Shown here: positions 1 to 6,931 of the stretch, piece by piece
Position numbering within the stretch: the first letter of the stretch is position 1
Layout of the letters: each line of letters starts with the position of its first letter
NCBI GenBank assembly: GCA_046704245.1
Contig: JBJKSD010000011.1
Location: 1 to 26,535, forward strand
Reading direction: 5' to 3'
DNA: 26,535 bases
DNA from: UBA660 sp046704245
GTDB taxonomy: Bacteria; Bacillota_I; Bacilli_A; RF39; UBA660
Position numbers and translations under genes: made by a program
The notes under the pieces: generated by a model
What the model saw: the letters and a program-made list of their open reading frames with translations, nothing else
What the model was told of the DNA's origin: nothing
The model's database searches: none

Positions 1-635
1 TTTACTAGGTAAACTTTTTCTTTATTTAATAAAAATACTTTAGCCGCATCAGTTAATATTTCTTTTTCTTTATCAGTTAATTTTGCATATAATTTCATAA
101 ATTGTTTAATATTAAAACTTTGTGGAGTTTGACCTAAATACATTTTACTTCTAACTGGAATATTAGATATATCTTCATTATTTTCAGACTCAATAATGGT
201 ATCAGTTGCAGCTATTACTGTATCTACTGCTTTACCCTCTAGAACAGCTGCAATATTATCATCAATTATGCGTTGACTTACAAAAGGTCGAACAGCATCG
301 TGAGTTATAACACAATCTTTACTAGTTAAAGTTTCTTTATCTTTAACATACATACATATATTTAAAATTGTATCATTTCTACTGGATCCACCTTCAATAA
401 CAACAATCTTTTTAATAGCACTAGCATTTAAATGCTTCTTTATTAAATCTTCAGTATGAGAAATCCATACTTTAGGAACAGCAATAATTATTTTATCTAT
501 TTTAGGATTGATAACAAACTGTTCAATAGTATGAATAATAATAGGACGATTCCCCAATATTAAAAACTGTTTTGGTTTTTCGGTCTGCCCCATTCTAGTC
601 CCTTGTCCACCCGCTAAAATACCTGCATATATCAT
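1..635 (-). CDS. tarI: D-ribitol-5-phosphate cytidylyltransferase (TarI/IspD family), 3' end outside window
   Basis: The first 211 residues of a nucleotidyltransferase that joins CTP to a sugar-alcohol phosphate; TarI makes CDP-ribitol for ribitol teichoic acid in the cytoplasm. The N-terminal nucleotide-binding loop reads GILAGGQGTRMG, with the KPKQFL segment just after it. THDAVRPFV and the late LGQTPQSF motif follow. IspD shares these motifs, but the opening MIYAGILAGG, the IHTIEQFV segment and the LTDKEKEILTDA stretch resemble TarI more than IspD from memory, so TarI is preferred. The start is an ATG with AGAGGTGA just upstream. The C-terminus lies beyond base 1, so a partner reductase (TarJ) could be next to it but is not visible. 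It is divergent from the PASTA gene. Confidence 0.8.
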   Translation of the reverse strand, partial: MIYAGILAGGQGTRMGQTEKPKQFLILGNRPIIIHTIEQFVINPKIDKIIIAVPKVWISHTEDLIKKHLNASAIKKIVVIEGGSSRNDTILNICMYVKDKETLTSKDCVITHDAVRPFVSQRIIDDNIAAVLEGKAVDTVIAATDTIIESENNEDISNIPVRSKMYLGQTPQSFNIKQFMKLYAKLTDKEKEILTDAAKVFLLNKEKVYLV

Positions 636-663
636 TTACTTCACCTCTAATTTTTCTACTCTC

Positions 664-672
664 ATTATATCA
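664..672 (-). promoter_or_regulatory. Extended -10 promoter of the tarI-like gene
   Basis: On the minus strand the bases read TGATATAAT, a perfect TATAAT preceded by TG at the extended -10 position. It lies about 28 bases upstream of the ATG. No good -35 is visible, as is common for extended -10 promoters. Confidence 0.6.
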
Positions 673-739
673 AAATATGTCATAAAAACATAGGTGTTTA
701 TTTTTTATTTGTAAATATTCATGCTTTCAGTTTATTTTT

Positions 740-770
740 TCGACAATATATTATATAATTGTAATATAAT
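740..770 (+). promoter_or_regulatory. Probable promoter of the PASTA membrane protein gene
   Basis: TCGACA (740-745) and TATAAT (765-770) are 19 bases apart. A second TATAAT lies at 754-759. The downstream -10 would place the transcript start about 13 bases before the ATG at 790. The long spacing makes the exact -35 uncertain. Confidence 0.45.
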
Positions 771-789
771 TAACCATAGGAGTGATAGT

Positions 790-2523
790 ATGAATAATCA
801 AACTAAAAAAATAATATCTTATGGGGTTTTATCCCTTACTATTATCATGAGTATTACCTACTTTATATTTACTCTTTTAAATAGTGATAATAATATTAAT
901 CCTTTAGAACCTATTATTAATTCTTTTATACTATCAATACTATCAGTATTTTTTGTCCTAACTAGTTTATTTATTGTTAATTCTAGATCAAGAGCTAAAT
1001 TATATATGTATATTACATCTGGTCTATTAACATTATTATTAGCTTTTAATCTTATAACTGAAACTCAACTTTTAAAATTACCACAACCAGAATTAGTTAA
1101 TGATTTTACTAATATCAGTATCTCAGATGCCTTAGTATGGGCTTCAAGTAATGAAATACAAGTAGAACAAGTATATGAACCTAGTGATACCGTACCTATG
1201 AACCATATTATTAATCAAACGGTAACAGCCGGTACTTTAACTAAAGATGTTACTAAAATTAGTTTTACTATTTCAACAGGTCCTAACTATGATAAACAAA
1301 TTGTCGTCCCTAATATGTTAGGATGGGATATCGATGAAGTAATAAAATATATTAATGAAAATTTCTTAAATAATGTAACAATTGAATATGAATTATCTAG
1401 TGAACCTAAAGATATTATTATCTTTCAAGATAAAAATGGGTTACTCCGAAGAAGCGATGCTATTAAATTAACCTTCTCTTTAGGAAGTAAAGATGATTTA
1501 GTACCATTAGAATTAATTGATTTTACTAATCAAAAATTATTTGACGCTACCTTATGGTTAAAAAGAAATGGCTTTAAATATAATTTAACTTATGAATTTA
1601 ATGATAAAGTCGAACGTCATCGCGTAGTAACACAAGATAAAGTAAAAGGAACGGTAGTTGATCCAAATAAAGATACTATTAATTTAACTATATCTAAAGG
1701 TAAAAAGATTATTGTTCCTGATCTATTAAAAATGGATATTACTGAAGTAACTCAATGGATAATGGATAATAATTTAGCCATTAAATTTAGTGATAAATAT
1801 GATGATAAGATTGCTATTGGTAAATTAATATCAGCTAACTATAAAGCTGGTGCTGAAATTGAAGAAGGAACTTTAATTACAGTAATTACTTCAAGAGGCC
1901 AATTAAAGATGGAGGAATTCTCAAGTTTATATGATTTTAGAACTTGGGCTAATAAATATAATGTTAAATATCAAGAAACATATGAATTTAATGATACAGT
2001 AGCTAGTGGCGAAGTAATTAGTTATTCATACGAAAAAAATCAAGTTATTAAAAATGATGCCGTTATTAGTGTTGTCGTATCACAAGGTAAACCAGTTACT
2101 ATACCTAACTTTGTTGGTAAAAGTAAAACATATATAAGTAGTACTTGTAAATCAATTGGATTATCATGCTCATATACTTATGGTAGTTATAGTTCAGTAA
2201 AGAAAGATTATGCATTATATCAATCAAAAAGTAGTGGTCGTGAAGTAATAAGTGGTACTAGTTTACTTATTACTTTAAGTAAAGGTCCAGCTCAAAAATT
2301 TACTTTAATCTTACAAGAAACATTATATACTTATGGTAGTGCCGATTCATCTATAAAGACCTTACAATCTTATGTAGCAACTTATTATCCTGGTGTAATA
2401 TTTAGCATTATTAAGAAACCAGATAATACAAGTAATTCAGGAATGCCTCATCCAGATTCACCAGCTCAAACAGGCATGACTGTTGAACAAGGTAAAACTT
2501 ATACTATTTGGGTAGTAGAATAA
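790..2523 (+). CDS. Membrane protein with tandem PASTA-like modules
   Basis: A 577-residue protein with three predicted membrane helices (about residues 10-30, 42-64 and 71-90), then an outer region made of about six PASTA-like modules of 60-65 residues. Several begin with the typical VPN/VPD/IPNFVG segment and end in a short strand such as SKG, SQG or SRG. A different C-terminal domain of about 75 residues closes the protein. PASTA modules in Ser/Thr kinases and PBP2x bind muropeptides or sense wall state, but no kinase or transpeptidase domain is present here, so a wall-sensing or scaffolding role is inference. The ATG at 790 is chosen because AGGAG lies 7 bases upstream and the promoter lies between it and the in-frame ATG at 721. 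It is convergent with the autolysin gene and ends at its own terminator. Confidence 0.8.
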   Translation: MNNQTKKIISYGVLSLTIIMSITYFIFTLLNSDNNINPLEPIINSFILSILSVFFVLTSLFIVNSRSRAKLYMYITSGLLTLLLAFNLITETQLLKLPQPELVNDFTNISISDALVWASSNEIQVEQVYEPSDTVPMNHIINQTVTAGTLTKDVTKISFTISTGPNYDKQIVVPNMLGWDIDEVIKYINENFLNNVTIEYELSSEPKDIIIFQDKNGLLRRSDAIKLTFSLGSKDDLVPLELIDFTNQKLFDATLWLKRNGFKYNLTYEFNDKVERHRVVTQDKVKGTVVDPNKDTINLTISKGKKIIVPDLLKMDITEVTQWIMDNNLAIKFSDKYDDKIAIGKLISANYKAGAEIEEGTLITVITSRGQLKMEEFSSLYDFRTWANKYNVKYQETYEFNDTVASGEVISYSYEKNQVIKNDAVISVVVSQGKPVTIPNFVGKSKTYISSTCKSIGLSCSYTYGSYSSVKKDYALYQSKSSGREVISGTSLLITLSKGPAQKFTLILQETLYTYGSADSSIKTLQSYVATYYPGVIFSIIKKPDNTSNSGMPHPDSPAQTGMTVEQGKTYTIWVVE

Positions 2524-2524
2524 A

Positions 2525-2555
2525 AATAATTGGTTAATAACCAATTATTTTTTTT
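2525..2555 (+). terminator. Intrinsic terminator of the PASTA gene, probably bidirectional
   Basis: A 12-bp inverted repeat (AATAATTGGTTA and its complement) is followed by eight or more T. The minus strand also ends in a T-rich run, so it could back up transcripts arriving from the small-RNA array. Confidence 0.85.
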
Positions 2556-2557
2556 AC

Positions 2558-2624
2558 AAAAAAAAGTGGGTGTACTCGCTGAAAAGCGAGTACACCCAGT
2601 GTCATGACAATTGCTTATCAGGAC
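2558..2624 (-). ncRNA. Candidate small RNA, unit A
   Basis: Predicted transcript of about 67 nt. A minus-strand TATAAT at 2631-2636 puts the start at 2624, the first base of hairpin I (2601-2624, loop GCAA). Two bases later comes hairpin II, a perfect 14-bp stem TGGGTGTACTCGCT (2567-2598). It is followed by C and eight T. That transcription occurs is inference. Confidence 0.5.
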
Positions 2625-2680
2625 ATTAATATTATATTTCATTAATATTAAAATATACATATAATTTAAAAATTTTTAAA

Positions 2681-2750
2681 AAAATAAAGTGGGAACCCTC
2701 ACCATAACAGTGAGAGTTCCCAGTGAAGCAATAATATTTTTATTGCCTCA
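2681..2750 (-). ncRNA. Candidate small RNA, unit B
   Basis: Predicted transcript of about 70 nt. Hairpin I (2724-2750) is an 11-bp stem with one G-U pair and a 5-base loop. Hairpin II (2690-2722) has 13 pairs with one G-U pair and a 7-base loop, followed by CTTTATTTT. The -10 is weaker (TATTAA at 2757-2762), but the box at 2778-2789 keeps the same distance from the start as in units A and D. Confidence 0.45.
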
Positions 2751-2803
2751 ATAATATTAATATGCAAGTAATAAAAAAATATGCATATTTTTTTTAATTT
2801 TTT

Positions 2804-2862
2804 AAAAAAAATGGGGACTCCCACTTTAAAAGTGAGAGCCCCCAATAAAATAATATTATCTT
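2804..2862 (-). ncRNA. Candidate small RNA, unit C (hairpin I degenerate)
   Basis: Hairpin II (2812-2844) is a long GC-rich stem with two G-U pairs on the minus strand and a tail of eight T. Aligned by its box (2890-2901), the start would be near 2862 with AATAAT (2869-2874) as -10. That leaves only a weak AT palindrome in place of hairpin I. An 8-bp AT stem at 2849-2874 is an alternative fold. Confidence 0.4.
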
Positions 2863-2900
2863 ATTTATATTATTAATATTTTATTTTAATTTATACATTT

Positions 2901-2970
2901 AAATAAAAAGTGAGTGTACTCGCTTTTCAGCGAGTACACTCATTGTCATAACAATCTTTATTGCTATGAC
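2901..2970 (-). ncRNA. Candidate small RNA, unit D
   Basis: Predicted transcript of about 70 nt. TATAAT at 2977-2982 (minus) puts the start at 2970, the first base of hairpin I (2945-2970, 11 pairs including one G-U, loop AAAG). After AA comes hairpin II, a perfect 14-bp stem TGAGTGTACTCGCT (2911-2942) with a GAAA loop, then CTTTTTATTT. It is the unit nearest the autolysin stop, so it could also terminate that mRNA. Confidence 0.5.
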
Positions 2971-2997
2971 ATTAATATTATATTCATGACCAAAATA

Positions 2998-3009
2998 AAT
3001 ATGTATATT
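2998..3009 (-). promoter_or_regulatory. Palindromic -35-region box of unit D
   Basis: The 12-base near-palindrome AATATACATATT (minus strand) is centred about 34 bases upstream of the predicted start. Matching boxes lie at 2652-2663 (unit A), 2778-2789 (unit B) and, more diverged, 2890-2901 (unit C). The -35 hexamer inside reads TACATA, TGTATA or TGCATA rather than TTGACA. Confidence 0.45.
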
Positions 3010-3025
3010 TTTTTAAAAATTTTTT

Positions 3026-6000
3026 TTAATCTTGATCAGGTGCATATGTTTTACCTAAAGCTTCAACATACTTTTGAATTTTTAATTCACTCATCTTTTT
3101 CCAGTTTTGGCTAGTATAATACCATGCAAAGTTAGTACTGTTAGTCATATATATTGGTTCATATATAACCGATTTAACATTAAATAATTCTAATGGCATC
3201 CTGATAGCGCCATAATAATTTCGTACATCGTACACTTCACCATTTATTTTTGTAAGGAATGGTGCTGGATCATAATAATCTCTTGTATAGAAACCATCGT
3301 GATTAGATGAAGGCCAAATATTTGAAGTATCCATAGTAGACCAAGCATCATAGATAGCTCGTTCGTTAGCTACTTGGGCTGCTGTATAAGAAGCTGGTAA
3401 GATAATTTCATACCCAGTAGCAGTTGCATAACTACCATTATGGTGATTACTATAAACTATTTTAGCAGTAGCCCCAACATATCCGACAGTATATTCCATG
3501 CGGTGAAAATCACTCCAACCATTATCGACCATCATTTCACCTGTACCATCAGTACTTGTCCTATTCATCCATACTGTAACTCCAAGATCTTCATATCTCT
3601 CTTTTTCATAAGCCGAAACAATATAATTTAAGGCATATTCAGCTATAGTACTATTAGATGTTCCAACTGTATCACAATATTTACAGTGACCCACATCAAT
3701 AACAATATCATAAGTATAAGCAAAATCTGCTACTGTTAAGTATATGCCATCATCTAGATGTTCAAAAGTTAATAATTTTTCATCATTACCAATCTTCGCT
3801 CTAACTATTTTATTAATTAATTCTACACCATATACTAATTTATCATTAAAGGTATTGGTACCTGCTACAGTAGTATCAATACTCAATAAATAACGGCCAT
3901 TAGGAATAGTTCTTAAGTCTAGAGTACTCTTATACCCAACATATTGATTAAATAGCTCACAGTTGGTTAAATCACTAATACTACATACTTCAATACCAGT
4001 TAAAGCTATTTCTTGTTTAGAACTATCTACTGTATTAGTTAATATTAATTTTTGAGTAATATTATCTAAAGAATCTGGGTATCCATTCTTAGAGAAAGCC
4101 CAACCTTCAATATTTATACCATTAGTATCCCAAGTCATATTAGTAATATCATTAACTATATCATTTTGTTTTACTACTAATTCAAGACGCATTCTTTTAT
4201 TTTTATTTAATTGAAGTAAAACCGTTTTATCACCAAAACTAATCTGTTGATTTAAAGTTCTAACGAAGACATCGTTTAATTCACCATAATCTTCAACTGT
4301 ACCAGTCTTAGTCTTAATATAAATAGTATAAGTACCTGGATCTAAAGTAGCCACATCAATATTAGAATCAAACCATGCTCTAGTTTTACTTAAACCATCA
4401 GGTAATCTTAAAACAATAGTATAATCACCATTATCTATATAATTACTAGCAAATTCTTTTTTAGCATAAGTTGCTTGATTTTCAAGGACAAGGGTTCTAG
4501 TTACTGTTTGGGTAGTGGCATAATTAGCACCAATATTAAATGATGTTCCTCTAATATTTAATAAATTTTTATTAAAACTTATTTTATGATAAGTATTTAT
4601 CATATTATCTCTAGTTGGTGGAGTTGATGCACTAATTAATCCACCATCACGAATAAAGATTTCTAATGGTACATCTTTAATATAATAATTTGTTTTAAAG
4701 AGGTAACCACGGTTACTAGTGTCAGTTATTTTAGATGATATTGTTTTAGCAAACATATTTCTAAATGTTACAGTTGCTTCTGATTTATTAATTCTAGCTC
4801 TAACATAACCCACATAATCACCTTGAGGTATATCTTTTAAACTAATATTAGCATTAAACCAAGAAGCACTATAATCATAACCATCTAAATTAGGTATTTG
4901 GAATGGATATTCATTAGTATTAGTCCATCGATCTAAGGAAATTATATATTCTTTACTACTATCATTAACATCTTTTAAGATTAAACTATAAGATGCCGGT
5001 AGATTGCTTGAATTATTAACACCTTTTACTATTAAATAACCTCTAAAATTAATAGTTTGCGTAGTACTATTCCATGAGAACTTATCGAAATAGAATGACC
5101 CATCTCTTTTCGTAAATTGGGTTTCTTCGCCAATAATATCGATAACTGATGAATGGACATAGGCATAACTATTAGTCCAATCATAAGTTGGTCTAGTTGC
5201 ACCATCAGCTGGTACAGGTAGAACAGTACGAGTTGTACTTAAGGCTGGATCACTTTGAATCTTATACCATATATTGCTACCATCAATTGTTTCACCAGTT
5301 ACTTCACCCAATATTACTACCGGTATTTCTTTTACATCAGCTCTAAATTGATATAAAGCTGTAGAAGAAGTATTAGGATCATTTCTAACGTTGACAGCAC
5401 TAGTTGTATTTTTTAAACCTACTTGATATTGTTTATAATCATATTTACCTAAGGCTTTATCAACTGAATAGTATTGAGCTGCCGCCTTTTCACCCCAATA
5501 AGGATCAGTAGCATAACGAACGTTCATACCACTAGCTTTATTACCTAAATGAGATCCATTATAACGCCAATCAGTTGGATAAGCATATCCAAAAGATATC
5601 CAGACATCAGCATTAACATAAATACTATACTTAACATCAGAATAACTATCAGCTGATCCTAGTGGATCATAATCATAAGCACTATGACCAAACAAGTTAT
5701 TCTTAGTAACAGCTATTTGACTAGTTCCCCATCCACTTTCATTAACGGCTGTACCGAAAGCTAATAACGCATTAGCGCCATATTTATCTTGAGCATCAAT
5801 AAAGTTAGGTCCTTGTGAATATAACATTGATTCACCAGCCCCAACTGGATAAGTAATCGGTGTTTTTATATATCCTCTACTCTTTATATATTCATTAATA
5901 TCAGTAGATGTATATGTTGTTTTAGTTCTATATGGTAAATATTGATAATAGTTATAATAAATACTAGTAGCATTAACAGCATTAGCATAACTATTATTTT

Positions 6001-6745
6001 TATAGTCAGTAATCATAGTTATTAAACTAGTATAAAAATAATTACCATCAAAACTATAATATTTAGTATCTAACTTCATAAAACTAGGAGCTGGACCTAA
6101 ATTTAAAGCATTATAGGTATATCCATTATCAGCGGCAATATCATATGTTAAACGGTGCAATAAATCACCATCAGCTGATACATAATAATAAGTAGGAGAT
6201 TTTACTAAAGATAAAGGTACAACATCATATCCTTTATAGGTATCAGCATCTATTTTTCTAATCCATCCAGTATAACCACTAATTCTTAATTTAGCTCTAC
6301 TATTATCAGCATAATAATCTAACATAGGAGCATCTGTTCCATAAGATCCATTTATATAAACACTAGCAGAACTTGCTGTTGAAGTGCTATAGATATTAGT
6401 ATTAAGTGATGAAGATTTAGTTTTTAAATCTAACATGGCATATTTAGCGTCAATAATTTGTTTAACAGTTGAACTAACATATTGAATAATACTTGCGACG
6501 CTTGTACTAGTAGACCCAGTATTATTCATAGAAGTTTCAGCTTCATTATAAGTAGTATAACAACCAACTTTACTTATGGTACCATCACTTTTAATTAATG
6601 CTACTTCATATTGACCTGTACTACATGCTGTTCTAGATGCTAAGTTACTAACCACATCATCATAAGACACAGCAAAAATAGGTACTATTAGTACTATAAA
6701 ACTAAATAAAAAAGTAAATACTAACATGGTTGATAATTTTTTCAT
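3026..6745 (-). CDS. Secreted bifunctional autolysin: GH73-type glucosaminidase plus Amidase_3
   Basis: A 1239-residue secreted murein hydrolase. The N-terminus is a signal peptide (MKKLSTMLVFTF then a hydrophobic core to about residue 25). The glucosaminidase domain (about 300-440) has the catalytic Glu in AVNESGWGTS (E336) and the family motif YATDPYW (411-417). An SH3-like segment with VNVRNDP follows (about 441-560). Three Ig-like repeats, probably wall-binding, fill the middle. The C-terminal zinc amidase has DVGH (H1020), IAEYALN (E1036), SNHH (H1101) and a late catalytic Glu in YEPIY (E1196). Together they would cut the GlcNAc bond and the MurNAc-L-Ala bond of peptidoglycan. The start at 6745 has GGAGG 5 bases upstream and begins the signal peptide; an in-frame ATG 30 codons earlier has neither. 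Confidence 0.88.
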   Translation of the reverse strand: MKKLSTMLVFTFLFSFIVLIVPIFAVSYDDVVSNLASRTACSTGQYEVALIKSDGTISKVGCYTTYNEAETSMNNTGSTSTSVASIIQYVSSTVKQIIDAKYAMLDLKTKSSSLNTNIYSTSTASSASVYINGSYGTDAPMLDYYADNSRAKLRISGYTGWIRKIDADTYKGYDVVPLSLVKSPTYYYVSADGDLLHRLTYDIAADNGYTYNALNLGPAPSFMKLDTKYYSFDGNYFYTSLITMITDYKNNSYANAVNATSIYYNYYQYLPYRTKTTYTSTDINEYIKSRGYIKTPITYPVGAGESMLYSQGPNFIDAQDKYGANALLAFGTAVNESGWGTSQIAVTKNNLFGHSAYDYDPLGSADSYSDVKYSIYVNADVWISFGYAYPTDWRYNGSHLGNKASGMNVRYATDPYWGEKAAAQYYSVDKALGKYDYKQYQVGLKNTTSAVNVRNDPNTSSTALYQFRADVKEIPVVILGEVTGETIDGSNIWYKIQSDPALSTTRTVLPVPADGATRPTYDWTNSYAYVHSSVIDIIGEETQFTKRDGSFYFDKFSWNSTTQTINFRGYLIVKGVNNSSNLPASYSLILKDVNDSSKEYIISLDRWTNTNEYPFQIPNLDGYDYSASWFNANISLKDIPQGDYVGYVRARINKSEATVTFRNMFAKTISSKITDTSNRGYLFKTNYYIKDVPLEIFIRDGGLISASTPPTRDNMINTYHKISFNKNLLNIRGTSFNIGANYATTQTVTRTLVLENQATYAKKEFASNYIDNGDYTIVLRLPDGLSKTRAWFDSNIDVATLDPGTYTIYIKTKTGTVEDYGELNDVFVRTLNQQISFGDKTVLLQLNKNKRMRLELVVKQNDIVNDITNMTWDTNGINIEGWAFSKNGYPDSLDNITQKLILTNTVDSSKQEIALTGIEVCSISDLTNCELFNQYVGYKSTLDLRTIPNGRYLLSIDTTVAGTNTFNDKLVYGVELINKIVRAKIGNDEKLLTFEHLDDGIYLTVADFAYTYDIVIDVGHCKYCDTVGTSNSTIAEYALNYIVSAYEKERYEDLGVTVWMNRTSTDGTGEMMVDNGWSDFHRMEYTVGYVGATAKIVYSNHHNGSYATATGYEIILPASYTAAQVANERAIYDAWSTMDTSNIWPSSNHDGFYTRDYYDPAPFLTKINGEVYDVRNYYGAIRMPLELFNVKSVIYEPIYMTNSTNFAWYYTSQNWKKMSELKIQKYVEALGKTYAPDQD

Positions 6746-6784
6746 ACTAACCTCCGCTATTTTTCGGGACATCCTACCATTATC

Positions 6785-6793
6785 ATTATAACA
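6785..6793 (-). promoter_or_regulatory. Extended -10 promoter of the autolysin gene
   Basis: The minus strand reads TGTTATAAT, a perfect extended -10, about 40 bases before the ATG at 6745. It lies inside the longer in-frame extension, which supports the downstream start. No clear -35 is seen. Confidence 0.55.
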
Positions 6794-6879
6794 AATTTTG
6801 ACGTTTTGGGGGAATTTTTTAGGTAAAATTGTCACTTTAAAGTAAAAAATATTAGCAATTATATCGCTTGATATGATAA

Positions 6880-6885
6880 TATAAT
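6880..6885 (+). promoter_or_regulatory. Possible -10 of the LCP gene
   Basis: TATAAT about 46 bases before the ATG at 6932, in a very AT-rich stretch. No convincing -35, so the call is weak. Confidence 0.3.
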
Positions 6886-6931
6886 ATATAGCAAATAAGA
6901 TAGTTAGGTCACAGAATGCGAGGAATAAAAG

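Larger units (their letters stand above)
2558..3009 (-). repeat. Four-unit tandem array of two-hairpin elements
   Basis: This fills most of the 502-base gene-free stretch. Four units of about 108-126 bases follow one another. Read on the minus strand, each has an AATATRYATATT-like box, an AT-rich spacer with a -10-like hexamer, an AT-rich hairpin I (degenerate in the third unit), and a 13-16 bp GC-rich hairpin II with a T-rich tail. No open reading frame shows coding features. The units share layout much more than sequence, except that hairpin II of the first and fourth units is nearly identical. Confidence 0.8.

Noticed and set aside
1..635. IspD (MEP isoprenoid pathway) as the identity of the first gene
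   Set aside because: IspD shares the fold, but the opening and the late segment look closer to TarI; without the C-terminus and neighbours this is a preference, not proof.
721..789. Upstream in-frame ATG start for the PASTA gene
   Set aside because: It lies before the promoter and has no ribosome-binding site; the ATG at 790 has AGGAG 7 bases upstream.
2558..3009. CRISPR array or REP/BIME element
   Set aside because: Repeats are not identical and spacers are not uniform; the strand-specific G-U pattern and T-tails fit RNA terminators better.
2914..3114. Plus-strand reading frame across unit D and the end of the autolysin gene
   Set aside because: It starts within a terminator hairpin, has no ribosome-binding site and runs opposite to a clear gene.
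6746..6835. Thirty-codon N-terminal extension of the autolysin
   Set aside because: It would place residues before a proper signal peptide, lacks a ribosome-binding site and overlaps the -10 element.
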